Program-made: the position numbers and the translations under genes | Notes under the pieces: model-generated | Told to the model about the DNA's origin: nothing | What the model saw: only the letters and a program-made list of their open reading frames with translations | Database searches by the model: none | Shown: piece after piece, positions 24,538-35,416 of the stretch | How the letters are laid out: each line of letters starts with the position of its first letter | Position numbering within the stretch: the stretch's first letter is position 1 | Assembly (NCBI RefSeq): GCF_921293095.1 | Contig: NC_060253.1 | Location: 79,583,992-79,647,991 of the forward strand | DNA: 64,000 nt | Direction: 5' to 3' | DNA from: Ischnura elegans | Taxonomy: Eukaryota; Arthropoda; Insecta; Odonata; Coenagrionidae

Positions 24538-26011
24538 GAGCCTCATCCAGCACTCACAATTACCAAAACTAGTGGATGTGTGCAAAATTTAAAAATATGT
24601 CCATCCATTAGGTACTACTATGATAATCATGCATTTAATTTATTTGCGTCATTATTATGCTGCTATTTGCTTCTAATAAATAGATAAAACATCGATTATA
24701 ACACTCTTTATCCATTTATCCGTTTACTCATTTATTTTTTCCATTAGTTTTTTTTATTGCCCACCCCTTTGCCGCGCTACCATTCCTCTTCTACCTTCGT
24801 CACCACGCGGAGACGTACTTCTTTTCCCTTACCCTTCTCATCCCCGTTACCCGTCAAATTCTCCTCTCCTTCCTCTGCGGCGAAGTCTGTCCCAGCACTA
24901 ACTACTCCTCCCCTCATACTCTTAAATCAATGGATAGTTCATTACTTCTTTTCCCACCGACACACATAGAGAGGGGCACGCAGGCACCATGGTGTCCCGA
25001 GACACCGCAACGGGCGCTATCCCGTCCCCTTCGCCTGCTTTCGCCCCATCGCCTTTCCCCAACCCATACATACACCGCACACACCAACCCCTAATTTTTA
25101 TCCCCCACCACACGAAACAAAGCCTCCACCCTCCCCCAAACTGTCTTTCCTTTTTCTGCCCTCATGCCACATTATTACCGCCTTCGCCAACACCACCACG
25201 GAGGAACAAAGGCCTCTGTCCTCACCATCATTCTTTCCCAGGGTGGCCACACACTAAGAGAATCTAGAAAAATTAGGGTACCAAGTTCCACTGGGGAAAA
25301 TCTGGTCATTTTCTGGCGTAGCTGGTAAATTTTTCTAATTTTTAATATTATGGATCGCACCCCTAGGTTTACGAGGGAATTCTTACAGGCACAATTGATA
25401 AATATTTGTAAAATAAAATGGATATATTATGGCAATGACTTGGAGTAAGTAGAGATTACGGTGGAAATAGGCAGGGTATATATGTGAATACACACAAAAA
25501 ATGCAGCAATTAGTGTAAAGCTAGTTTGCCAATTATGAGATTAGGCTCAGGGCCTCAAAAATTCTGGCAGCATTAAAGCTCGTAGATTAAGGATATTATG
25601 ATAAAATCATGCTTTTGACAAAAATATGGATCAAAGGTAAAGCATGATGGCTCTTCTTTAAGAAAATATCGAGAATCGCCTTGCTTTGAAAGTCACAAAA
25701 TATTAGCGAAGCTAACATAGACATCGCCTTTGTTTCGAATATTAAATTGGGATTTAACCTCACCCTTGAACGATTAGGGAACCTCCCATACCCACGAGGT
25801 CATTCAGTTGGTGCTTAAAAACGGTGATAATTCATTACATTTACAGTAGGTAGCGCAAGGAAACCCAATAAATTTGAAAGTGGCTGTTAATCTGCCCTCC
25901 TAATAAATAGATAACATGCCTCGAAATTCAAGTAATCATATTTTTACCAATATCTTGCATGATAAGTGGCACGATGTGGGGGAAGTTCTTAACATTAGTT
26001 AAATAAAAAAT
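24538..26011. other. Unassigned stretch with a pyrimidine-rich tract at about 24755-25250
   Basis: The tract is biased to C and T on the plus strand. It yields a 92-codon proline/histidine-rich ORF and antiparallel ORFs that I do not believe are genes. The rest is AT-rich with no feature recognised. Confidence 0.45.
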
Positions 26012-26480
26012 TACAATATTTTCTAAGGATTTATTCGAACATGACGCTTTTTGGTGTTACAACAACATCATCAACATGTTGCAATAGAAACGAAAGGCGT
26101 CGTGTGCAATAAATCCTGTAAAAATATTGTAATGTTTCATTTAACTAACATTTTTACCACCTGTTGAGGTGAATGCCATGTATTATCACTTAATTTTCCT
26201 GTCTTTATCCAGACTGAACCATACTGGCACTATGCCAGAGTTCCAACCCTCATTGTAACAACTTGATAATGATGTTATAACAAGGAAACGCGTCGAGTTC
26301 GAAAAAACCCTGTGGAAATATTGCAATGTATCATTTTACTAACATTTTTACCCTTTGTAGAGGTTTATGCTATGTATTATCACTTTATTTTCCCATCTTT
26401 AACCAGACCGAATCGCACTGGCACCATGCTAGCGTTCCAACCCTCATTGCAACCAATCGATCTCACGATAAACCCTCTTT
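26012..26480. mobile_element. 193 bp dimeric repeat with hammerhead-like motifs (retrozyme or Penelope-like remnant)
   Basis: Two tandem units: GAAA at 26092-26095 followed by GCGTC at 26097-26101, and GAAA at 26285-26288 followed by GCGTC at 26290-26294, a period of 193 bp. Downstream, both units share AAATATTG(T/C)AATGT, ACTAACATTTTTACC, ATGTATTATCACTT and GTTCCAACCCTCATTG. In the second unit GAAACGCGUC matches the 3' half of Penelope-type hammerheads. The CUGANGA part is disturbed by an apparent three-base insertion (TTGATAATGATG). Left of the first unit, the minus strand has UUGAUGA and AGCGUC, and the 26015-26076 arm pairs with 26095-26142, giving an inverted motif pair. Tandem units of this size with a type I hammerhead recall animal retrozymes; the assignment is inference. 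Confidence 0.55.
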
Positions 26481-26869
26481 TCCCATCCTTTTTGGTCGGG
26501 AAGGAGTGTTAATCCTCAATATCTTTCCCTACTCGTCGGGAGAAGTCTTTTTCTTTCTCGTATGTGTGTTCATCCTTGCGGTGGTTATACCGCCTGCGGT
26601 GTCTTAAAGGGAGTTCCGATGAGGGAGGGTTGACCCCGGTGTGGAATGGTGCTGGAGTGTATTAGAGCCATGTGTATGTCCCCCTGTGTCCTGCTGGGGC
26701 CGACAGTTTCCCTCCGCCACTACCTTATCACGACACTAGCTTTTGTTTTACGCGCGTCGAACCTTTCTACTCGTCTTTCCGTCGCAGAGTTCATCCCCTC
26801 TTACAATTAGACGTCATTTATTTTTTTATTCCTTTCAGTACCACCGAAAACAGCACATAATGGCCTTTT
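26481..26869. other. Short unassigned stretch
   Basis: Slightly CT-rich, with no recognisable ORF product, RNA gene or repeat. Confidence 0.35.
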
Positions 26870-27016
26870 TTACATGGGGGTTTATTAAAAATTTCAACAG
26901 TTACACACGCACGAACAATCATGGCCAGGGTAGGGGAAATGTACTAAGGCGGGACTCGAACCCGCGGCCTCTTGTTTGGTAGGCGAGGACTATAACCCGC
27001 CGCCATTGAGGTCATC
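26870..27016 (-). mobile_element. tRNA-derived SINE, family A
   Basis: On the minus strand there is a tRNA-like head with ATGGCGGCGGGTTATAGTC, then CTCGCCTACCAAACAAGAGG, and box B GGTTCGAGTCC. A unique part follows (CTTAGTACATTTCCCCTACC..GGCCATG). The same order of blocks occurs at about 37270-37385 (minus) and 37422-37530 (plus), which defines a family. These are not functional tRNAs: the D-arm and acceptor pairing are missing. Polymerase III type II promoter architecture is normal for SINEs. Confidence 0.75.
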
Positions 27017-27346
27017 TTATTTAGTTATCGCATGTATGATTTAGTTAGTGATATTTTGATCAATCACTTACATATGATGGTCAGTTTCTGGTCATATACT
27101 TGCCCTTTTTCCATGCTTTAGTTATCGAAAACTTACCTCTTCTTAAAAAGCCTTTGACATTTCTGGTTGAAGAAGGCATTTTGAAGATAAAATTGTGAAT
27201 TGATACTTTTTAAGCAATTGTCACTCATCAGTAAGATTTTAAATTGGTGCTTTTCTTGTCGTAGGTTTTGGAAATAAGCGTCATATTAAATATTATTCGA
27301 GATCGAAAAGAATGTTTAAGTACCGATTAGAGGGAGCACCTTCCTC
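27017..27346. other. AT-rich spacer
   Basis: No feature seen between the SINE and the fold-back element. Confidence 0.4.
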
Positions 27347-27348
27347 TA

Positions 27349-27758
27349 AAGGCCTTTTTACACGAGGCACGACATTGTGCAATCTGACGTTTGTACGAAG
27401 ACGCAGTCAAACTTGCGCCGCGTAAAGCGGTGAATTGCTAGAACAAATGTGAGAGTGCATGGATGCGAGATAGCAAAATAGCCCCTGTTCTAATTCCGAA
27501 CTCGCCTTCCCGCAATTTCAAAAATGTTTGCAGAGCTAACCTGCAAAATTACATGCCCCATGTAAAACGGCACAAAAAAAGTTCGTTGAAATTGCGAGAA
27601 CGTGAGCTCGGAATTAGAGCAGGGGCTATTTTTCCATCTCGTATACATGCATTCTTGCATGTGTTATAGCAATTCACCGCTGAACACAATGCAATTTTGA
27701 CTGTGCCATCGTACATACTTCAGATTGGACAATGACGCGCCCCGTGTAAATGGGCCTT
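27349..27758. mobile_element. 410 bp fold-back element with about 190 bp arms
   Basis: Almost the whole element is an inverted repeat. AAGGCCTTTTTACACG at the left end matches AAGGCCCATTTACACG read from the right end. The pairing continues through GTGAATTGCTAGAACA.., AAAATAGCCCCTG and CTCTAATTCCGA to the centre near 27560. TA on both sides (27347-27348 and 27759-27760) is a candidate target duplication. No protein is encoded. A transcript would form a long imperfect hairpin. The TA flank suggests mobilisation by a mariner-like or other TA-targeting transposase, which is inference. Confidence 0.8.
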
Positions 27759-28332
27759 TACTTTGTTCAAGCATACATGATTTAATCAATCATTCTATAT
27801 CTATTTCCTCAAAAATGAAGTGTTTCTATCGCTATATAAGGTTATCTGAAATTTTTTGGCTACGATTCAAGGTGAGAAAGCAAATTTTTGTCGTCTTTTT
27901 GTTTTCCGCGCGTCATTGTCCAATTCGGTCGGCAGTCCTTATTCTCAGAGCTTTTAGAGTATATATTTCTCGAAATACTCTTAACTCAGCATTTCCTTCG
28001 AATTTCGATGCCCAAATATTTAATCATAATTTAGTACCACATGTAATCACTCGAGCAAATCAGAGGTAGAAAAAAAAATTGTACAAAAATCGTTGATTTT
28101 TAATTTCTAAATCATTCGAACGCTAGACAGAAGCGATTCGATATCGATTCAGGTTTTTCTTTCGTTGATTCTCCATTCGCTGCCAGTAATTCACGTGTCG
28201 TGAGAATAATGTTAATTAGAGTTTTTGAGGTGAATTTATGGCAACAATAACTCAGCTATTTGCAGCTATATTTATTACAAGGCTTCAAACAATTAGTAAA
28301 TTAAAGTACATAGTGATTACGTATTTTGAAAA

Positions 28333-28574
28333 TTGCTAGAACAAATGTGAGGATGCATGGATGCGAGATAGCAAAATAGCCCCTGCTCTAATTCCGAACT
28401 CGCCTTCTCGCAATTTCAAAAATATTTTCAGAGCTAACCTGCAAAATTACATGCCCCATGTAAAACGGCCCAAAAGCATTTGTTGAAATTGCGAGAATGT
28501 GAGCTCGCTATTAAAGCAGGGGCTATTTTTCCAGCAGCGTTCTAGCAATTCACCGCTTAACACAACGCAATTTA
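28333..28574. mobile_element. Second, truncated copy of the fold-back element
   Basis: About 242 bp corresponding to the inner part of the element at 27349-27758. It starts at ATTGCTAGAACAAATGTGA and ends after TAGCAATTCACCGCTTAACACAA. The outer 70-80 bp of both arms, including the AAGGCC termini, are missing. The centre block (GCTAACCTGCAAAATTACAT) is nearly identical between the copies. The symmetric loss of both ends suggests internal duplication or a shorter subfamily rather than random truncation. Confidence 0.8.
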
Positions 28575-29007
28575 CAATTACAATAGCAATTACAATTATT
28601 AATTCACAATAGCAATTTGTGTACTACGTACTTTGAAAATTTCTGATAATTTTTCGAAGCCAACGCTAGGTAACGTGTTTATCGAAAGTCGCAAAAAATA
28701 TTTTATTCCTGAGAGCTTAAATTATTCCGCACGCATCTGACTATTATTTTTTCATTTTCAATCGGTAATATCGCACCAGTTTTCCCAACCTTGAGCTATA
28801 TATTTTTGAAAAAAGATATTAAAATTAATTCAAATAACCTATTTGACGGATCTGATGGAGTTGCAAGCAGCGCAAGATTACCACATAGCGTTTTGGGAAA
28901 AATTTTCATTTTAGCAGCAGTCTTTCATTAGTTACCTAATGCTTTGTAATAATAATTTGTGGCTTTGTGGAGCCGTCGCCTATTGCTATATTTTAGAGCC
29001 ATCCTTC
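28575..29007. other. AT-rich spacer
   Basis: Nothing recognised apart from a short ACAATTACAATAGCAATT repeat right at the left edge. Confidence 0.35.
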
Positions 29008-29131
29008 TATATAAGCGCGCTGGACCTGACTGTATTCGTATAGAAGCAAGTTTTATTTGTTTTACTCAATTCTTTATTATCAATACGTCTTGTTGATGTA
29101 TCTGTTGTGCGTGTTTTTGTCTTAGGTAAGA
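29008..29131 (+). promoter_or_regulatory. Candidate TATA promoter with short leader and splice donor
   Basis: TATATAA lies at 29008-29014, directly followed by GCGCGC. A start would be expected near 29037-29040. About 85 bases further, CTTAG followed by GTAAGA (donor junction at 29125/29126) matches a strong 5' splice site. Together these could be a small untranslated first exon. A clear TCAGT initiator is missing at the expected place, and no coding exon was identified downstream. It could equally be part of a decayed LTR or chance. Confidence 0.3.
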
Positions 29132-30430
29132 CTAAGATTTTTATATACTAACAGTGCATTTTAGGATTAAAACTTCCTCCCTTTTTGAGTTATGATTCTG
29201 TTTTGAAATTAACGCGTACAAACGATCTATGTTAAGGAGTAGTAACAAAAATTTGTAATGAAATCGAAACCTACCACTATTCATGCGGTTTACTACAAGC
29301 CAGTGAATATATCATTTTACATTTTGTACTTTATTGGACACGAGACATGTTTTTTGCCTAAAAAAGACTATCGATGTCATTGGTGCATTATCTTCCGTCC
29401 ATACACGTTATGAACTTACTTCCGTGGCGCCAACGATACGTTTGCCTTGTTAATATGCCTCCTCCTATCACCCATATGAACTCGACGATATCTTTTTATC
29501 TGCTCGATGAGTGACTGCCGCGTAGGTACTATAAAACCCTGTAACATAATAATGTCTTTCACTTCGACTGAGAGGTCTCCAGCCATAAACATATCAACGA
29601 GTCGCAGTCCGTGGCAGCCACGCCTGCCATTGTTCTCTTGTTAATATCGGCAACTCATTACCTTTGCCGAAATGAGAAAATTTCTTGAGCTCATCCTTTA
29701 TGCTTTGTTTTGAATAATGATCGAACTATTCGAACAAATTTAAGTTCTTTTTTTCAATAATGATTACATTCTAACATCGATGCCGTTGGGTGATAGGAGT
29801 TCTTTTTTATCAATTCATCAAACTTAATGACGGATATTATGTCTTATTAATACCTGTTCTCCGATCTATCTCTTCTCGGTATTCAGCGACAGCTATTATT
29901 ACCTCGCAATTATCGTCTTCATTTGGATCAGTTGTACTAAAGAACTTTGCTCGGTCTTATGTGAAAGGTAAGCTATTGTTATTTCAAGTTAAAATTTTCT
30001 ATCTATTATTGCTATTAATTTCTCTTGCGATTGAGACGTAAAATTTCCCTTCATTTATCACCAGTGTTGGTATGCATTCTTAGAAACATTTAAGAAAATT
30101 ATTCTCAACCAGTAGTTTACATTTCTCGAGGTTATCGTATTTCTGGATAGTTCATATATCATTTTTTTAAATTAATATATTATGGTTATGAGCCTTGGAT
30201 CACCCGCAGGTGCTGACAGGGAAGAAAGCATTCATATTTATTAGTAATTAGAGAGAGAATCATGACATTGCTGTATAATTTGCGTGCGTAATGATTTGTG
30301 ATTTAAAAAGACTAGATATTTTATTTGACGTGCATTTAAATTTGCTTCGTTAATAATAACCGTGGTACTCCCTCAATATCCTCTTAGGCTCTTTGCCCGG
30401 TGCAGATCGGTCAATTTTTTTGTAAATTTG
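29132..30430. other. AT-rich stretch with nothing recognised
   Basis: One 83-codon ORF at 29790-30041 has a hydrophobic C-terminus but resembles nothing known and shows no gene context. Confidence 0.4.
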
Positions 30431-30492
30431 TTAACCCTAGGAAGACTGAAAAAAAATTATCGCGTAGTAGCCTGACTGGGTCCAATGGACCC
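30431..30492 (+). mobile_element. piggyBac-like terminal sequence at TTAA
   Basis: TTAA (30431-30434) is immediately followed by CCCTAGGAAGACTGA, close to the CCCTAGAAAG-type inverted terminal repeat of piggyBac-family transposons, which insert at TTAA. A subterminal palindrome GGGTCCA-A-TGGACCC at 30478-30492 fits the internal inverted repeats of such ends. A matching right end was not found. TTAA at 30885-30888 is a possible right flank but lacks a clear terminal repeat. Probably a solo end or a decayed MITE. Confidence 0.45.
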
Positions 30493-32433
30493 TGAAACAT
30501 TTTTTCCACAATATTACCAGTTTATGATGAATTTAGACTGAGTTAAGTGATGTTTTCCATCTTATTTACTTCCTCAACATATTCTTTGTCTTTATTATTA
30601 TTAAATTATTTTGTTTGAAGCTGTTACTGCAGCGAAGCATAATATTATTCCTTCTACCAGAAATATCACTCCACCTTTCCCATTTTTATGAATGTTCATT
30701 AGCACAATAACATTAACACAAATTACAAAGTGGATTTTTTGTCAATGATAAATTAGATATGTAACAAATTTAATGAAACAAAATTATGATGAATTATAAG
30801 AAATCCTAATTTCATGAAGTCTGTTTCATCAACGTCACACGATGCCACACCAATAGATAAAGTCATTATTTATTCACTAATTGGTTAACGGTGTGCTTAT
30901 ATTATTGTCCGCCAGCTACAAGCGGATGTGTGGTGAGGACTACAATCATCGCAATAGGGTAGTTTCCTTCATCAAAGGAAACGAAATACAATGATTGCGA
31001 TTCCTTACCCACCAGTAGTGTATTCATAATATACAAATTATTTGGTTTTAGAAATACCGGTTTAGACGAATGGCAATGGTCAATTTTTATCCTCATTTGA
31101 AAAAGGCTAGATTGGCGCCCATGCAATGCCACTCCACGTGACGTCACAGGGACCTAGTTTCTATACGAGTAGATAGGATTTTTATATCGTCTGAGAATAG
31201 CAATGCATGCATGAGGCACAGAGCTCAGGGAAACATGTCTTAATAATCACCTATTAAAACTGGCTAAGGTCGGAAAGTTTCCTTCGTTTGATAAGGTGTT
31301 AATTATCCATATTTAAGCCAAGCGCTACCTGCTAGCAGGGTACTGTGCTACCTGCTGGCAGTTTGCGTCGTATCAGCGCTCAAGCCTCGCCTCAAGGTCA
31401 CCTCACAGGGCGGCAGCGGGAACCAGAACGACGTCACACGGAGTTTTCCCATCATTCATACTTAGCCGTCGCGTTTTCGCGCGCTTGAAAATTTTCACTT
31501 TTCATTTAATCGCTAAAAATAGATATCGTCATTTAAAAATCTAAAACCGTGAAATACGTACTCCAGGAGTATTAATCTTTCGATTTAGGCAATAAAAAAT
31601 AGTAGGAAACCACCCTATTACGTGGCAAGAGAAGGTAGACGCCAGGCGTAGATGAAGGACGCGGATGCTGTTTGGATGACAGGGTGGGAGTGCAGGACGA
31701 AGATGTAGACCATGGATATTAGACGTGGGTGAGGGGGAAAGGTAAAAGTGTGGCTGTAGAATGAGGATGTGGTGCGATAAGGTAATATCGTATATTCCGT
31801 TGGGCACTGGCTTCACTCAGAATCTAGGTGTGACATTTCCGGACTTGGCCTAGGATGAGGATTTCTAATACCATTATGTCAACGATGAACATGCCGTTCT
31901 TGGATACGTCTAAAGAAAGCAAGTCCTGCTATGTTTTTTTTCTCAATGAAAACGGAAAAATTGGTCATCGAACCCGCTCAGGATAAGTACTAGTTCGTGT
32001 TGGGTGGCGCTTCGGTCGGTTGAGACTCCTCGCGCGAGATGAGTTATTTTTTTCCCTTTAATTCACTCATTCCCTTCAGCCTCTCTCCAAACATTCCGAT
32101 TCGCCTTTGTTTCGCTGCGACAGCCCGACCCCTATGTCCTGCCCCCCTGTCTTTTCCTCCCCTTGCCTCTACTCGGATTACACCCTTTCAGAATCATCCC
32201 CTGGCGCTGCATGCTCTTCCCTTTCCTATTAGTTTTTGTGGAAAACGTGGAGATTAAGAGATCGTGAGAGGACGGAAGATATACCGTTGGGCGATTATAA
32301 CGGCTGTAATTGGTGGTGGATCTATAAAAACCCCAGAAATCAATGGCAGTTTTGATATATTCCTTTTTCTAAATAAAACTTTTTTTGTAGTTTTGCCATA
32401 GAGATAACGAATGCCAGTGGTAAGATTTTTCTA
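30493..32433. other. Unassigned stretch
   Basis: Contains an 81-codon minus-strand ORF (30902-31147) and a 91-codon minus-strand ORF (31541-31816), neither recognised. A CpG-rich patch at about 31370-31490 and a duplicated GCTACCTGCT(A/G)GCAG near 31323-31365 were noted. Confidence 0.4.
31135..31146. promoter_or_regulatory. Overlapping E-box and CRE
   Basis: CACGTG (31135-31140) overlaps TGACGTCA (31139-31146), giving a perfect bHLH-type E-box fused to a perfect palindromic CRE. A second GACGTCAC lies near 31430. Matches this short can occur by chance. No transcription start was identified nearby. Confidence 0.3.
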
Positions 32434-33709
32434 AAGCCGTGTCCCAATTGGCCATTTGGCTATGCCAATTCCAGGATTTAGCCATGACGCCATCTTGGAA
32501 GGATGTCCCAACTCGTTAGCCAGCATAAGGGAGGGAATTTAGGCAGCTAACGCGGCCGCCAGATTTAGGCATCGAGGAGTGCATCCTTCGCCCCACTTTT
32601 CCCATGATTCAAAGCGTGCAAAGCGTCTTCAGGAGAAAGGGCATCATGGCTGTCAACAAGGGATAGTACTTGTTTGCAAGTAGTGTTGATATTTTGAGAC
32701 TTGTTTCGAATAATTATTAATTTTTATTTTGTTTATAATAATGAAATTGCGTTAATGGAAGTGTAAGAATTACGGAGAAATTAGTTAAAGAGAAGGCGGC
32801 GTTAATTTTAATGCTAATTAATGTTTATATGCTTCTTATGTATGTATATGTTATTTTATAACTTTTTATACCGATCACATGTTATCTTTTGCTACCGTTT
32901 ACATTTTTAACGTGTTATATAATGCTTATTGATGTTTATATGCTTCTAATATAGGTATACTTAATTATGTAACACTATGTCTAAATTATTATTTAACACT
33001 TTTTGTACATTAGGTTAACACCCGTAAGAATAAACAATTATTATTATATGTTATTGGACTAAGTCCCGAAATTGGAATCGGAATAAGTAACAAAAATTAA
33101 AATCTATAGTGATTATAAGATGATACCGAAACCTGATTTATGTACGTAAACCATACTTTAAATAAATTTTGAAAATAATTCCCAAGTCAGACGGTAACCG
33201 TTTGAATAGACTAAATAGACCTGTTCTTAATAATACAAAACTAGAAATTAAATTGCTAAAATATAAGGAATTCGAAAAAGTACTTGGTCGAGAGACGATT
33301 GAAATATTACAAACCAATTAAAAGGAATATACGCTAACATTTCGCCACAAACTTATCTAAAACCTCTTAAACAAAACCATACGGAACTAAAAATACGAAT
33401 TTGAAAGTATACCCCTACTCTACTATTACAAAAAGATTGTCTAAGATACTAAAATTATGATTAAATACTCTTCTCCGACATCTAATGCTCAAAATCACTT
33501 GACACATCACATTAACAATTTAGGGTGGGTTTTGTTGATCATTTGTTCAAATCATTCCGATTATCTCTTGTTTTGCATTGGCCTAGTGCCCAGTAGATGG
33601 CAGCACCTGCGTAAGGATGTCCCAATTCATGCTCCCTTGCGGTTGGCTGCCCAGAATCTGGCTGGCTAAATACATGATGCCTAATGGCTAACGAGTTGGG
33701 ACACGGCTT
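32434..33709. mobile_element. 1.28 kb non-autonomous inverted-repeat element
   Basis: Terminal repeats AAGCCGTGTCCCAA (32434) and TTGGGACACGGCTT (ending 33709) are exact complements. Subterminal zones also correspond: GGATGTCCCAACTCGTTAGCC near 32500 relates to the complement of GGCTAACGAGTTGGGAC near 33686, and a second GGATGTCCCAATT lies near 33616. The interior is AT-rich, with a TTTATATGCTTCT.AT.TA.GTATA motif repeated near 32826 and 32937, and no coding remnant. Target-site duplications are not obvious. Superfamily not assigned. Confidence 0.75.
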
Positions 33710-35015
33710 AAATGTTTTCGAGCCTGAATTAAAATATGAGTCTACATATTTGAGTCCCTTCTATGAGGTGTAATGTAATAAAATTCCACAATAGTAAAAT
33801 AATTGGCTAGTTTACAATCATAGGTACTTAGATTTTAATAAAAGGCTTCGTTGTGTGACATGTCCATTAGATAATATATGCTTGAATATAGTGCGAGGTA
33901 AACACCTTACTTTTTTCTCATTTCTGCTGCGGTTTAGCTGCATAAAAGTGGATGCATTTGCGGCAATCACATCATATTAACGTATATTCCTTCATTAGAA
34001 ATCTATTAAGCCTATACTTAGGTAGCAAGTGGTCCTACTCCCTCAACCTTAGCCACTAACGTGATTACATAAATACATGTAATTTATGCCTATACTTTAT
34101 TTTCCCAATCCAGCAGAGTAGTACTATTTTTTGGTGTATGTGTACGATTTCGATGTTTATTTTCCTTGGACATATTAATTGATATTTTGTGTTACGTTTT
34201 TCTTTTTTCTCTTCTCTGAACCATCGTGTGCTTTGTTGGTTTTTGTTGGCTGTTGATTTTTATATCGAAGTTTATCGTGAATCTGTTAAAACTGAGAATG
34301 CATATTTTTTGAGGCTGGTGTTACTTACAATGAGTGATTTCTATCCAGCCTGAAGACCAACTTCCGACAATACCATCATCTCGTTTTCGGATAACTTTAT
34401 TATATCATCACTACCTACATAGATAGATTATTCTAGCACGCAGTTTCACGTATCGAGTAAAGGATCGCCTACAGCTTCATCTTTCGTTGCACATGAATGA
34501 TTCATGTAAGGCAGTACAAAACTTATGTAGATGTGTCTACTGTTTTGGCCATAATTCAACCATAGTTCTCTCTCGTACAAACGTTACCTCTCTCATCAAA
34601 GCTTCCAGGCTATCGAGATGACCAGTCCTTAAACGTTTTCCTTCGTTCTGGGCATTTCCATTGCAAACGCTGTCGTGTCCGATATTTGCGAAGGAACTGC
34701 TGCAGCCTTATGTGTGATTCGCATGGATAGCGTGGTCGTGCCTGGAAGACTTAAGCGAATTATAAATCTTTCCTCATCGCGGCGTCCAATGAGATGCATG
34801 GGTAGTCGTGGACGTACTCCCTCGGGAATAGGAATAGGCGTTTGAGTCCGCGCGTCTTAAGCGCCCAAGAAAGCGATGACAAACCATTCTCTGGACGCGT
34901 GAATTGGAGAGACGAGTTGGCTCATGGTTTGCCTACTTATTGGTCGGCTAAATAGGGGGATGACAGACAGCTAAAGCCGCTTGTCCGCTGACTGCAAGCG
35001 GATGGATTGCAATGG
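33710..35015. other. Unassigned stretch
   Basis: AT-rich, with a somewhat GC-richer part at about 34640-35000 containing small palindromes such as CCGCTTG..CAAGCGG (about 34978-35001). No recognisable ORF or RNA gene. Confidence 0.4.
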
Positions 35016-35023
35016 GTTAGATT

Positions 35024-35355
35024 CAGGTCCGGAACTGAGTCTCGGTAGAGGGGGCACGTGCCCCGGGCGGCAGATTTCAGGAACGACAAAATTTGAAAAG
35101 TTTATATAAAAATTTATTTTCATTTTTACAATTAATGTATTAAAAAATAATCATCACCTTATAAATTATCAAACGATAATATTAAGAAAACTTCTTAATA
35201 ACAAACATGCGGTGAGTAATTGCTATTACCACATCCCAAAAAATAGCTTAATGATGTATTATATTTTAGTAGTGGGAGAGGGGGAGGTCGGTAGTTAGGG
35301 TAGATAAAGGGGGGTGTCAAACTGTTTTTCCCCCTCTGGCCTAGTTCCGGGACTG
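35024..35355. mobile_element. 332 bp hAT-type MITE
   Basis: Terminal repeats CAGGTCCGGAACTGAG (left) and CAGTCCCGGAACTAGG (right end, complement strand) match at most positions and start with CAG, as hAT elements do. The flanks GTTAGATT (35016-35023) and GTCAGAGT (35356-35363) agree at 6 of 8 positions, the size expected for a hAT target duplication. G/C-rich subterminal parts contain GGGGGCACGTGCCCC on the left and a GGGGGTGT..CCCCCTCTGG segment on the right. The interior is AT-rich and non-coding. Confidence 0.75.
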
Positions 35356-35416
35356 GTCAGAGTAAAGGCAATTTGGAGAAAACACCACAACAGAGGTTGA
35401 TAACGTACTAAGAAGT

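Noticed and set aside
29790..30041. 83-codon ORF with hydrophobic C-terminus
   Set aside because: No start context, no promoter and no family resemblance. AT-rich DNA often encodes such hydrophobic runs.
30902..31147. 81-codon minus-strand ORF near the E-box/CRE
   Set aside because: No recognisable domain; an ORF of this length is expected by chance.
33110..33150. GATGATACCGAAACCTGA resembling a hammerhead core
   Set aside because: The CUGA part is missing and the sequence after GAAA does not form helix III or a GUC site.
34310..34400. CCTGAAGACC segment resembling another hammerhead box
   Set aside because: No GAAA follows at a suitable distance and no helix II can be drawn.
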